Source of the DNA: Taenia hydatigena
Lineage: Eukaryota > Platyhelminthes > Cestoda > Cyclophyllidea > Taeniidae
Reading direction: 5' to 3'
NCBI GenBank assembly: GCA_036345935.2
Contig: JADWOT020000003.1
Location: forward strand, 20,168,509-20,232,508
DNA: 64,000 nt
The notes below the pieces were generated by a model. The model had not been told where the DNA came from. It was given only the letters and a program-made list of their open reading frames with translations, and did no database searches. Positions 49,428-62,630 of this stretch are shown one piece after another; positions within the stretch are counted from its first letter, which is position 1, and every line of letters begins with the position of its first letter. The position numbers and the translations under genes are program-made.

Positions 49428-52400
49428 TAAACTCTTCATTGTTTGAAAGAACTCCTATTCGATAATGCCGTGGTTTTCGAGTTTTGATAAGATGTGATAG
49501 CGAATTTGAATCTAACTTCAAATAAGGTCTATGTAAAAGGGAAACAGTGCGAGAAAGTGAAAAGTTATTTGATAGCACCAATGTTTCATCAATTTAAGAT
49601 GGCCAAAAAACGCTCTAAAGTAAAATACTTTGTTTTATGATCTCATTTATCCAGAAATAAGTAATTTATTGGCATTTAAGGTGTTAAGTTGCCAATCATT
49701 ACTTGCCCATTACCGTTGATTGCCTTACGTTTCGGGAAAATCCAATGATACTTACATCAAAGAGAAGTAAGGTGTGAGAGAGAGCTGCAATGAAATTCAC
49801 GAGAATTCTAGAAGAATCATGGCTCTGCAGTTACACTGCATACGTTCAACTCATTTACGCACAAGTAGCTGTGCTTCGGTCACTTATTTGACTAAAAACT
49901 TGGAGAAGGGTATTTATAGCCATTTATTTGCAAAGTGGAGAGTTGATTGTCGAGCATATGTCGGAGTAGGAAACGAAATGGACAATGAAAAGGGGATAAA
50001 ATCGAACTATGCACAAGCATAAAGACCCTTTGCTCTCAAAAAATGGGAGTAAGCAAATATGCCGATCGTTCATTGGAAAACGTAGAAATGGAAATGGAAG
50101 GCAAAGTGTAAATAAAACGTACATTCAACAAAAAGACGTGTGGTTTGTTTAAACCTAGAATATACGTGTTTCCTATTTCGGAGCTCCTACTTCCTCAACA
50201 AGGCGTTCACACTATACCTATTTGTTTCTTCACTCCATTAAAAGTTGCGGAATAAACTCGTTGTGAAGTCAGCGCGAATATATATTACGTAGGCTGGAAA
50301 GAAAAATCATTCGGATTCTCTTATTGTTACCTCCGGAGTCTACCTTCATAAGTTCATGAGCGCTTGGGTGAAAAATATTTTCCCATTTATTTGACAATGC
50401 AAAGGAAGGGCAGTGAATTTTGGCTGTCTGCATTGAAATGGCATGGGCAACTGACAATCCCTTATCCTCGCATCTCAAAAGTTGACTCCATTCGAGAGGT
50501 CTCTGAGTGCTCCGTTGCCTGGCCGTGTAACTATAAGCTCGATTTTTAATTGCCCAAAATGTTTTTTTATGACAAACGTAAAACCGCTTATGATTTCCCC
50601 TGTTGGGGAACAGCTTCTACTCTGGCCTGAATATTAACTGATACACATCTCTCTCATTGGCACGTGGTCCGGACTGTAGTTATCTGGCTTGAACACGAAG
50701 GAGAGATACTAGCCTATGACAGCGTATCAAGCATATGAAAATTGCATAACAGACAAGTGGATGTCTAATGCTTCAGTGATTTCGCCTTTCAAGTAACAAG
50801 GGCGTTTGTTAGTACTTGACGTACTCAAGAATGCTTGCGCTGCAGGAGGAGACAAGCGTTGTGCTGAAAAACGAAGTCTAGTGATGGTTCTTTGCGAGCA
50901 CGAGCGCAAACACCTGACAGGTGATGAGCTGGTGTTGCTTCTTCCACACTTTTGTATAATGTTGCTGTTTTTTAATAACTGCTTTTGTTCACTCCTCCGT
51001 TGGCTTTTGATTACGCTTTCCAATAGACTTCTGTGCTCTCTCCCATGATGATGGCCTTGATAGCTTTCTGCTGAAGAACCCCTTAAAATTCTTCTCATTT
51101 ATAGGTAAGTTCTAAGAGTTTTTTAGCAAATGAAGGCTAGGCATAGTTGTGCTGCTTTGCAAGATCATCGCGACCGTCTTTTAGCCACATGCAAGTCATC
51201 AAGTGTTTGTTGACATTCATATTGAGCCACCGCGTGTGGAGCGCGACGTACGACTCCTCATGTTTGGCATCGAACGACGCTACATCTAGTGTAAATACTA
51301 ATTAACACTCCTAAAAGGGTAAACTTTAACTAGGCTTTCTAAAATGAAAGCAAATTGTGAGTGGGTGGCTTTCGACTTCATGCCTTGACGTCCAAATTTT
51401 GGGAAATTTCGAGCAATCTTTAAAATGTGATTTTTAGAGTACTCCTTGCATGTTTACCAGTTAAAGGGATTGAATACTTTGTGCAATCGTCGCAATGATT
51501 TGCAAATTTTTAGCATTTTTTACTTAATATGAGTGTTTTGTTTTCAGCGTCTCTTGAGGGATGGACAGAGCCCCTTGGTTGTGAAGCGAAAATGAAAATG
51601 AGGAAATTGAGACTTCCCTGAAAATGCAAGACGACATAACACCTGGGAAAAAATAGATATTGCTGACTGTGAGATGGTTTGGGGCTACAGGTTTGAGCCA
51701 ACGGCCATACAACTTAGCAAAAGTGCAATTGCGGAGCCTAAATTGCCTGAGAAAACCAACGCAAAAGGGTTAGACAAGTAATCCAAGTATTACAGATCGT
51801 ACACAAAAGACAGGATGCAACTAAAGCAGAAGCACTTGTTGTGGTAGGCAACCAGGGTAGAGTCACGAGTTTCCTAAGTTTCTTTTGATATTCCCTTTAT
51901 TACCAAATGAGGTCCGAACAATCTCCACTTTAATACGCATGGAAGCAATTACTGTGATACAATGGAGTAGTCTCTTCCGGTGAATTCTGGGAAATTGCCG
52001 AAGTTCCCAGTTTGGCGCGCCTTGGAGAAAAATTAAAGCAATCATAATGCAAATGAAACGCCATACTTTGGGATATTATGCATGATGGGTGTTACAACTT
52101 CGGGATGCCTTGTGCTCCCGAATTAAGCAAAATAAAACCAACCTCCCATTGTAATTTCCTGTGCGAAATTCCCTCATAACAGTTAATACCTAAGTCCAAG
52201 TCCAAGACTCATCGGATTCCAGAGTTTGTTCACTAATTCCACTGGATTACCTCGCCTTTCCTGGTAATGCCATACAACGGAAATGGTGCTGCATTATGAT
52301 GAAATTGCGCTAGTCCAAAGGATTTCCTCCCAGCCGACTTCAGTTTGAAGTGACGGTGGACGTTTGGACTTGCTAAATTGATTGCCATCCGACCTAACCC

Positions 52401-52757
52401 TGCTTCCTTTGTTCTTGTGTCAATTTGTGCTCCTCGCTCCTGCTCCCTTGTACAGTTGTTACAAATTTTTCTGCAAAAGCATGAAGTGAGTAGAATGAAA
52501 ATTGACTCAGGCCTGTAAAATAACTTCAAAAATCTCTACACTTAAAGTAAATCTGAAAATTCCTGGAAGACTCCAATAACAAACCCATAATGGCAAATAA
52601 ATTTAGGAACAGATAACCTCATTATTCCAAGTTAAACATTTGATTTACTTTGTCGCTACTTAATTCCCATAGGTCAGTTTTGGAAGACCCTTCGGAAGAT
52701 GTAATTTTGGTTGCTCCATCTCATTCAAAAGTAGCAATATTTTCCCCTCTATCATTA
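49428..52757. other. Non-coding stretch
   Basis: No chain of exons. A minus-strand frame at 52251-52529 ends in a possible GTAATC donor (peptide including MAINLASPNVHRHFKLK) but no partner exon was found. A plus-strand open segment at 52671-52796 is described with the next gene. Confidence 0.4.
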
Positions 52758-52758
52758 A

Positions 52759-53489
52759 GTGCGGATGCTACCTGTTTCCCCGACACGAGAGAATGAGACA
52801 AAGCGCAAGGAGTCGCGTGATATTAGTGAGCTAAAGTGCGCTTTTAGAGCCATGGAGAAGGGTTTCAAGGGATTCAACTTAAGCACACCCAAAAGAGACG
52901 AAGAAGCCTTCTTGACCCATGGTCGGGTCTTATCAAGAGCACTAGATAGTACCTCAAGGCGCCTTCTGAACCTTCATACAACAGAGGAATTACTTGTGAT
53001 GACTGGTATTAATAAGAGAAATCCCAGCTGCATTAATGACTATGCAACTACGTTGATATTACGTTGTCGCATTCCTCAAATAATTAGTGTTTCGTGCTTT
53101 TAACCAAGGGAAATACGAAACTTAAGAATCTAGCATGTTTTGCGACGCTTCAAACCACTAGAAAACTAGTAAAAGTATATGCTCATTTCCTCGTATACAC
53201 TTTCTGCTATTCTTCGTGATCAAATGATACTTGGAGGCAGGCCAAAGTTCTGTGCTGAAAGGTGCATTTCTGCCTAACGAATTTCACTAATAGAACGACT
53301 TTTCTCGTTTTAGGCAATGGACGATCAGAATATGCTACTATTGCTGCTGATTTGACAGACAAAAAATTTGGCGAAATGCCTAATGAAGATTTGTTGGAAG
53401 CGGCGGCGGATGTCTGGTTGGTCGAATCTCGCTGCCTCCCTGCGTTCTTCTGGTTCACCAGTGTTGAAACGATTTTCCTACCGGTTTAA
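52759..53489 (+). CDS. Two-exon coding candidate, unknown protein
   Basis: First exon ends at 53005 with a GTATTA donor in phase 1; the next begins at 53314 after CTCGTTTTAG and continues in the same phase, joining LLVMTG to NGRSEYATIAADLTDKKF and an acidic helix-like stretch (MPNEDLLEAAADVW). ATG 52765 (MLPVSPTRENETKRKESRD) is a possible start, but directly upstream another frame is open from 52671 (SVLEDPSEDVILVAPSHSK) to a stop at 52794-52796. Either an intron of about 57 nt (52702-52758) or a one-base frameshift near 52790 would connect the two, or the upstream frame is chance. The exit of the second exon is uncertain (GT at 53412 or later). Soluble, charged, no known family. Confidence 0.4.
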
Positions 53490-56400
53490 ACGCACAATTT
53501 TAGTTGTTTTTATTCAGAGCTATGGCAACCGGGCTTGGCATGACCGAAAGGAAAACAAAGTACGTTTCCCTACCCATTATTCGCTACGACCAACGTTTTG
53601 CCAATCAAGCTGCCAGTCAGCAGGCATGTGGGCTATAATATAACGCGGTATTTCCCATCATCAAAATACGCTTTTATATTTTATGCTGTAACAGGGGCAG
53701 ATTTGAGTTTGCCTGTCAAAAAGTGAGATGGTTGACAGTTCTCCACTTGACGTTAATTAATGAATCGTAAAAGTGGCCTTGACAGCACCTGATCAGAAAG
53801 ACTGGTGAATATTGCAGGAAGCACTACACTAAGGTATCTTAAAATCGAAGTAACCAATTTGGGAACCTCAATTCATCACTAACCTCCAGTTGGATGTCAA
53901 CCTCGAATTTTCCCAAGTTGAAGCATTGTAAACAAAACAAATTCTATGAAGATCAAATCCTGCCTATTTTAATCCTTACAGCAGATTCATTTTTAAATAG
54001 AGCTTCCTTTTATGACTCTCTCGAAATCACTTCCCCTAGATCCACACATACTTTAAGTGCCCCAACCACATCATAAATAGTCAAAGCGGTAAAAGAGAGG
54101 CCAAACAATATGACAAGCATAACATCTCAGAGCAATTTTTATCCTACTTAGTAAGTGCGCTAATATTTGTCAAAAGCCCTCTCTAGTGCAACACTTCGTT
54201 GTCAGCGGCAATAATCGGGATAATTCGCCAAACTTGTCCAAAAGCAATAAAATTATTACTTTGAAAAGTCCTTAGTTGTTTGCACTATGCAAAAGAAGTG
54301 ACTAAAGTAAGCGGCTATGAATGGCACCATGGGACTCCGTTTACCTTCTGTGATCCCTTAAACTAGAACACGGCTTTTGCCCACCTGCGGGATAGCTCAT
54401 GCTCAGGTGCATTATTTAGGTCCCAGAGGAGATTTCTTAAAGCCTCATTCCTCTCATTCTGGATTTAAGATCATGGTAGAAACTAGGAACAATTTTCTGA
54501 TGGGCTTAGCCATGTCTTCTCGACTTGTATCATTCACAGGATTCAATAGCTGACGTCATACTACTGTTTTATGTAGCCATAGCAAAAATGTTGCTTTTAT
54601 TTGTTTGGATAATCCGATTTGTCTAGCATTTTTGGTTCTGATTTTTAAGCACATTTTATCATAGCTATATTCCCACTTTTCCAAGATACGCTATCTTGAT
54701 AGTGACGCCACATGTGAACACTGTCAAAACTTACACATAAGGTTCCTCCCTACTTGTCTGAAATTCTAAGTCGTAATCTTTTTACGTTTTTTTAATTAAA
54801 CCAATCATCACATGGCTTGGCGATTTCCAAAACAGTCTTCGTGGAAAGGCGATTCGTGTCCACTGCAAAAGTGAGCTTGACATCATGGTCGGGGTATTTT
54901 TGAGTTCAAGAACAACCCTGTGCTGTAGTTTGGGGCCTTATGCTTCGTTCAGCGGACAAAAATAGAAAACTTCATTCAGAACTGCAAAAAAGGTATATAA
55001 CTTGTAACTAGAATTGCTTCACGCAGAGTAATGGTAAGTTACAAATTCAATGGCACGAAATTAAACAAAAAATCCTTTCAATAAACCTCTAATGACGCCA
55101 ACACCTCATATTGCTTCCGAGAGGCTGAAAGCACGCATAAAATCACGCATTATTTTTTCGTTGTTAATAGAGCTGCCTAGTAAGCAGATGTATTTGCATA
55201 AGTGATCACTCAATTTTTTCCACTCAGCAATCTGCAACCGTAGGTAAGGACATGCATCAAGCAATGACACTGACCTCCAGCCTCTCGATTTGACGTCTCT
55301 TTCTGCGTGTCTACTGATTGGTCAAGAGAGAACGCAGAAGAAGGAAACCGGATGTGTGCATACATATTTCCGGAGTGAATTTCATCGAAATAAAACCTAA
55401 TATGGTTGTGCTTTTCTTACAAGCAAATGCTGGCAACTTAGGTTTATAAATCATGATTTAACTTCAGAAGGCTTCTTCATTTTTCCGATATCTAAAAAAA
55501 TACTAGTTTGAGACACCTTATTATTTTGACTAGATTATGAAAGCTTTTATGTTTACGTAAAATTCCCATTTTCATGCATTAGTCGAGCGTCAAAAATGAG
55601 TGACAGTTGTGCGTAAGCATATTACAGTACTCATTCATAGATAAATTGTTTGGGCATAAAGCGCTAAAATGAATGCAGAAATTCCCTGATATTAGGATAA
55701 TTAGAGATTGCGTTCTTGAGCAACAGTCAAAGGCTTCAAAGGCAGTGACGCACGTGGACTTTGATGACCGAGTTTCCTTCGAGAGCCGGACAGCAGACTG
55801 CGCATGGACTTCCTAATTAAAATGATCATCCCATTATTGACGCATGTAAGCTTTTGGGAGTGCAAGAAATGGTTCACCGAACAAAGGGTAGCAAAAGTAG
55901 AACCTCTTTCTCGAAACACCAAATACTCTCTGACCCGATTACGGCCCGTACTTGATGTTAACTGCCATTAATGGTCAAGTACAAAATACTACGATTCCCC
56001 TGGTTTATTATAGTGCGCTCCCCTTAATCACATTTAAATTAAGTTCCTACTGTTCCAAAAAAGAGAGCAGTTGAGAGGGTGAATATCCTTATTAGAAGGC
56101 TAACTCATTGTTGATTACACCACGCCTTGTCACCTTGGTAGCATAATAAACTTTGAGGTGGCAAGTGTTTACACCTCTCAACACCAAAAGGTCACAGTGA
56201 CTTGTAGATGCTACCAGTCCAACAGAATGCAAAGTCTTGAACCTACAGATGCGCAAAGGAACAATGACCGACATTTGTGCAAGTGATTCCCTTTGTCGAA
56301 ATGCATTCCTCACTGCACCAAATGCATTTTGAAACACCTCGAAACAATATGTGGATTTAAACAAGTGTACATTGATTAATATGACTTTGCGATGGATTGA

Positions 56401-57840
56401 AAGGAAATTTGCAAATTTGGTTGCGCAATCTCTGTCAATCATTATTTTAGTTGGTGGTCCACTAAAAGAAGTAACTTAAAAGGAGTGTCGTTACATAGAG
56501 ATAGTGACTGAACCATAGGGCAACTGAAGGAGGACATTTGGCTGCATGCACAAATGCAGATGACGATTCTGCACTTTCATTTCATTATTAAAGCATCCGA
56601 TGGACTCTGACGTAAAAAATGCGTTGTTTTTACGCCAGCTGGTCCTGTGCAAAGTGAATCATCCTTTCCTTTGCAATAATGGCAGTAGCCATTACAAATC
56701 GGCATTATCTGATGGATTCTCTCATGCATCTGGCGCCACATTCTCTCGAGCCATTATGAGGCGATTAGTGAGGCTTTTAGTGTCCAACAAATAACATACT
56801 GAATTGTGTACCACCTCATACTGGCATCTCCTACGGCACAAGCTGTCACCCATCAGCCCGCCCAAACACAGTCACAAATCCTCAAATAGGCCAAACTAAG
56901 TTCATTTGTAAATGCTTCGCGAGTACCAATGCTGCTTGTTCATAGGCGGCATTGAATGTCACGAAGTGGAATGTCTCCTATTTTTAGGAGTTAGCCCATG
57001 TTGTTCAAGTAAGTCTAAATTTAAGGACGGCTATACTTGGTTCGACTATGCTTAAGGACACAGCATTGCTCCATAACTAAATGCAATATCTAGTATTTTG
57101 AGCATAGAATATTGCCTGAGCATCTGCACCCCCATACCCGGACAACGCGGGGTGGTGAAGCTGATTGAGCTCATCTTACTTTCAACGCTATATTTGTAAC
57201 AAGAAACGTTTAATTCCACCTGCGGCATTGGTATTTTCTTGTAGTCTTTTTAATAATAAATTAAGAAAAAGCGAATGGGAGTTCAGCACATTTCCATGCT
57301 TAGCGGAACCAGTTCCGAATCGCCTCTTTTAAATGTAACTCTAAATGGCGAGAGGAGAGTTGCATGCAATATTTTATGTAGGAAGGTGGAAGAGATGTTT
57401 AAATCCAAAAGGGGAGAGAGAAGAGAAGAAAAAGGTGACACAAATTTTAAAACACAGAACTTTGATGCCTTTTTCCACCGTTCGCTGAGTTTAACTGACA
57501 CCTGGAAAGCAGCTTCGCCACTGGAAGACTTGTCAGCGTGCCCAAACAAGCCAGGGGCAGCCTGATCCTATTTTAATTGTAAATAATGGTGAATAGCTAC
57601 TATTATTAGAACGCATTGACACTAAATTTCAACCTAGAGAGAAGTGGTGTGTTCAGCTTTTGCATCGTTTTACTCTGAGACCCAGAGAATTCCGGGGTAC
57701 CTACTCAACGTGCCCCTTAACTTCAGTGCAGTAATCAACTTCTCTGCATTAATACATCAAAGAAGATAAGCTTATAATCAACGCGAGCTAATTCCTCAAA
57801 ATGTGTAAATATTTGTAGTTGATTTCGCCTCTCAGCTTTT
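53490..57840. other. Non-coding stretch
   Basis: No supported gene. A plus-strand 96-codon frame at 57275-57565 has no splice context and is overlapped by an equally long minus-strand frame. A nine-codon open piece at 53691-53718 with acceptor and GTGAGA donor could be a further exon of the preceding candidate gene. Confidence 0.4.
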
Positions 57841-58035
57841 CTACAAGAGCGTTTCACTCATGCAATCACGGCAGATGGCACAGGAATGACAGTTGTGTTG
57901 ATGGTCGAGAGGCGAACCACAACAGTTGGCATCGACGCCTAGAAAGTGAATTTAAGAGTCGCCTTAAAAACGCTTGCGCCATTCAACTAACCTACTGATA
58001 AACAGCTGGTTCTGATCATCCGCTGGAAGCGCCAT
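57841..58035 (-). CDS. 45-residue Cys/His-rich microprotein
   Basis: Exon 1, 58035-57996, encodes MALPADDQNQLFI; a GTAGGT donor and a CTTTCTAG acceptor remove a 57-nt intron in phase 1; exon 2, 57938-57841, encodes a segment with six cysteines and two histidines in 21 residues (CCGSPLDHQHNCHSCAICRD) and stops after SETLL. The spacing is that of a compact zinc-binding knuckle, not a full RING. The ATG lies 18 nt after a CGCAG acceptor-like site, which could be a spliced-leader trans-splice site or a 5' UTR intron. The next best splice choice (donor AG before GTTAGT) gives a Cys-poor frame, so the Cys/His frame rests on one donor choice. Function unknown. Confidence 0.45.
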
Positions 58036-61000
58036 TTTTAGTTTTATAACTGCGAATGTAGTTTAAGCAAAAGCACAAGACTCAAAGTACTCACGTAACC
58101 TCAATTTCCAAAGTGGAATGTAATACAACTACCTGTGTTAGGTAACTGTATTCTTAACAAATTAAAGACTTCCTTTTTTGATGTCAAGGCTTGTCTGACT
58201 TCAAATCAATCCCCAAGTTTCTGGATTCAAGTAGTCTTAATAATCTGTTAATAGTAAGGCTGTGATGCAACTTGGGAGCAATGCACAGAGCCGTTGTACG
58301 AGAATGCGAACCTATGAACCGCGGTTTCTCGTCTTGAGCACATTCATACAGCTAAACAAAAAGAATTACATCATCTCGACTAATTCTTGGCTTTGTTGGA
58401 TGTAACACCGCCAAATTCAGGTACCTTATCAAAGCATGGAGGAAAGCACTGCGAGCAGCTAATGCAGATGCGGCAAACTCTAGAAGAAGTGTTTTGGAAT
58501 GATTTTTATTATTCTCCACTCAGTTCGCGTCGAATCAGATGGGTTCAAATTTACTTAAAGTGAGCTAATCTACGACTCGAACACCCGCCTTTGTAATCGT
58601 TGCGATTGTGGGATTCCTTTAAGCCGGTTGAAGGGGGACCACTGGATGCGGAGGCTCCCTCGAAAATGAAAGGTGACCAACCCACAGATTGAATTCTTGC
58701 AGAACAAAATGCCGTTTAAGCATGCCAATTATACAGTGCAAAATAGTGAGCTTTGAAAGATGCTTTGATGCAATTCGTGGAAAGCTCTTCGACATAAACT
58801 GGAGAGGTCGAGAATTAAAGGGTGAATATGGTTTTGCAGAGATGAAGTAAGATCGAATGAAGATGCAAGTGGAAGTAAATTTTAATGTTAGGTCGTTAAA
58901 AGCATTAAAGCAATTCGCACGAGAATGATCTTAAGATTTTTTGTTGTTTGCCTATTAATCTAGTTAAAGGTATGAGTAAAATCAGAAAGCGAAGTCTCAC
59001 CGCACCTCTGAAGACGCCGCCTGACCGCCGGCACGGAAAAGGGATACGAAGGACAAGAATGGATAGCCATTAAAATGAGGGTTGCGGCAAAACTACTGAG
59101 CCTGTTAAAAAGACAACAGCGAATTGGTTGTTTTAGAGCTAAGCAATGGGAAATCCCACTCTCCGCCATCTACTTCCCGCCCACATTGTCATATTGTTTG
59201 AGTTGGTTTAATGGTGGCCATGAATGCGGATAAAATAGGGCTTTATTACACATTAACAACTCAAGGTTATAAACAATTACACTCAGATTTATTTGTAATG
59301 GGGACATTTCTGCAGAATTCATCTGGCTGCTTAAAACGTTTTATTGAAGGGAGAATTTCATTCACTCCACATTGAATATGCATGCATATCTCCCAGGTAG
59401 GCATAAAACTTATGCTCTGGAGCAATATCAATGCTGCATAATTCGCATGATTTTCAATGCCCTTCTCCCTAGTCAACCTTGCACAGTTCAGAGATCGCAA
59501 TTTGGTGTAAGCTAATGCAGGGTATCACGAATCCTCTGCTCGCTGCGGACTATCTGCCTCTACTTTCCATCTACTATGCGCCTCTGCCTTATAGTTCTCC
59601 TCATGCTGCGCTTTGTCGCATTCCAGTGTTTTGGCCAACTATGGTCTTGAAATCAACGAAAGTACTTATTTAGTTCATTAATGGGTTTCTGCGGCTGTTC
59701 ACTGCAAAAGGTATCGCTAAATGGCAATTAATGGGACGGACCGTTACTAGCGTGAAATTTCGCTCACAAAGTCGACTTCTTAATAAATTACTTGTGAAGT
59801 GAATTGAATATAAATAATCTTCCGCAATAGTGTGCTTACAATGGCTAAGCGGTGCACACGACTAGGCGCAGTCTTCAGCCATGGGCCTCTCATGTCTTCA
59901 GCGAGGACGCCTGCGCAACACAGCTGCCTGCCAGGTATTCGCTCTTTCTTATAAAAATCTTTAAGATTTGACAATTAGTTAAAAGTTGGGTGTCTTTTAA
60001 AGCCAATTTTAAAATGAGTAAAAAGTTAATGTTAAAAAGACTGGTGCAATTTAAACTTGCTAATTTGCTAGTGGCGAAGTAAGCTATCTCTTTCAAATAT
60101 TGGCAAGAGTGGACGATCTCAAAGACGTTCTTGTAGGCTAGGGTCTTCTCCTCCTCTTCGCAAATTCTACGCATGGCTTAGATAGACTCAATAGAGGATC
60201 TACCCAAATCCGGTGTGAATGGAATAAGATAGTGCTGAGCTAAAATGCTATTCAGAACATCAGTTGGACTGCGCCAAAATGTCCGTATCCATGTTGCCAA
60301 CTCCTTCCGACAAGCCCAGGTCCACCTTGACACACATTTAAAGCTGTGAGGAAATCCTCTACTGCGCCTTATCAATCGAAGGCAAAGAAGGTATAATTTT
60401 AGCTTAAAGTGAATCATTAAGTAAGGCGAATTAATGGGCATCCGAAGAACTGGAAGTAGATTTCAGGTTCATTAAAATTAAATATTAATTGTCGAGACCG
60501 GATTTCACACTTTAACTCAAAGCACAAATCGGTAGGAATGCATTTCGCTCAATCTCATGTGCAAAATTTTAATTTGTTTTGACTTCTTAAATAAAAAAAT
60601 GTATTTACCTCGATAAAATGAGCTTTATGCAAATACCACTTCGGAGTCAAGATAAATTTGTTTCTCAATTCACTATCCTCCTAAAAGCTAAATTTAGCAT
60701 AATTTAAGCATCCTTTTCCTTTGAGTAAACAATGAATTCGTTAGAAACTAGTGCAACTGTAAAAAGCATCCCTATGGCTAATTCATTTCAAAATTGTACT
60801 TTGGACCAAACCGCTCGCCTATTAATTTATGAACATGAGATTTGTCAGCATCAAAAGTACTACACAAGGGATCACACTCCGATTTGGAATTTAAGTGTAG
60901 CGCCCCAGGACTCCTCTGAAAATGGGAGAAGGCAATACTGGGACATGAAATGGGTTGTCGAAGTACTGGGGAGCTGCTGGGGAGCGCCTAGCCGAGGTAA

Positions 61001-62630
61001 TAAAGCCTAGCCTTAGGTATCCTCTTTTGGGCGGTGTCTACGGCGCTTCCCTCGGTCAACCCCTAGTGTCGCTCATGGCAATGTAGTTGGTACCGTAAGG
61101 ACAAGCACCTACGAACCAGCCTCATTAGAAATCGAATTCGTAGCACCTGAGAAGATACTTTGCCGCAAAGTCATTGTTCCCTCTTGGCAATTCTCTAAGT
61201 CTGGAGCTCCGTTCTGTTGCGGGACACTGGCTATCAAGTATATCTATCGCTAGTCGTAAAGCGCACGATTTTTAGTAGCGTCTCTGCAGACCAAAGGACT
61301 GGGTTATCTGCCAAGACAGCGGATGCCTTTAGCCCTTCTGTTCGGAGTCGTCGCAAGTTCTTCTATCAGCAGCATGTGCCCTTCTGTCACGTTGAGGGTC
61401 AACATTCAGTAATGGAAATCAGGATAGGTGCCTTTAGAGAGCAAAAGGCTTGCAAAACTGGAACAAAGAATTAAACAAATTGTTAAAGTATTACATGTTT
61501 GTGTTTGTTGACCTAGGCGAATTGACGTCAACTCAAATGCTAACACTAGTTTTAACTTTCGATCGTTGGAATTACTGTGACAACTTTAAAATGACTCTCT
61601 CATCGTTGATAGATCTTTCGTACAAAGACTAATGCCATTAGTGCAGTGAATCAGTAATAATCAGCTCCACCCCATAAAGAAATGCGTGAGGAGTGAAGCT
61701 AAAGTGAACATTTCCGACAATTGACTAGTACATTCCGCTGCACGAAAACGCGAATTCCAGAGACCATTAACATGGAGTCAGGCCGTTAGAAGGAATCTTG
61801 CACTTTATTCACCCTTTAAATACAGTATTTTGTGGTCACCTAAACAAAAGGCAAAAGTGCAGCAATCCCAGCTTCACAAGGCCTCAAAATGAAAGACTTT
61901 AAGTTAGAGAGATAAATTATAAATTTTTCTCCAAACTCTACGGGAATGTTTTGGAACATTTTGAGAGCGCTGAGAAGAAATCCACCGCCGTGCACCTTCA
62001 GGGAATCCACGAAGCTCGCGCTATACAAAAAGCCCCACAAATGGTCTACGAAACACTCCTGAACGTCTCAATTATCACCTCAACAAGGCATTTCGATGCA
62101 CAGTCTGGAGTCGAGCACATCAGGCTAAGGAACGCGCAAAGGTAGAATCAAAACCACCTGATGGAGAAATCGACTCCGCAATTTGCGTTTTGACCTTGAG
62201 GGCGATGCAATGCCAACCTCTGCAGCACAGAGATTGCAGTTAATCTCACAAATGTGCCCTATTAGTACCGTTATTACATATACCGATACCTTTGATGAGA
62301 TGTGAACGTACAACAAGGACGGCACCATAGTTGGCTTGCGTTTTCACTCTACAACACCTGATAACAACGATCAGCCAAAAGGAGAACAGCCTTTGCATTG
62401 GGGAACGCTAAGAAAAAAGTACACTCAAGCAGCTTGGATTTCAAAGAACTCCACGCCTCAAAAGGATCGACATGACATAGACAATAAAGGAGCAATTTAC
62501 TGAGCCATTAAACAGTTGCAAGCAAAGGGTCGGAAGAGAAAACATTAAAAATGAGATAGAAAGGAAACCATCGTGAAGGGAGAGGGAAATCAGGATATCA
62601 CGTTTGGGATGTTAATAGGAAGGTAGTCAG
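58036..62630. other. Non-coding stretch with weak coding-like patches
   Basis: Minus-strand patches at about 60066-60174 (EEEEKTLAYKNVFEIVHSCQ) and 60178-60420, and at 58996-59097 (bounded by an ACAG acceptor and a GTGCGG donor), look peptide-like but could not be joined in one phase. The block 61020-61220 is GC-richer than its surroundings and may be an old repeat. I call no gene here. Confidence 0.35.

Noticed and set aside
57275..57565. 96-codon frame with an 88-codon frame on the other strand
   Set aside because: No Kozak-like or splice context, no domain, and neither strand is favoured.
60066..60441. Minus-strand coding-like patches
   Set aside because: Three different frames look partly protein-like and none joins in phase; possibly a decayed gene, but not supportable.
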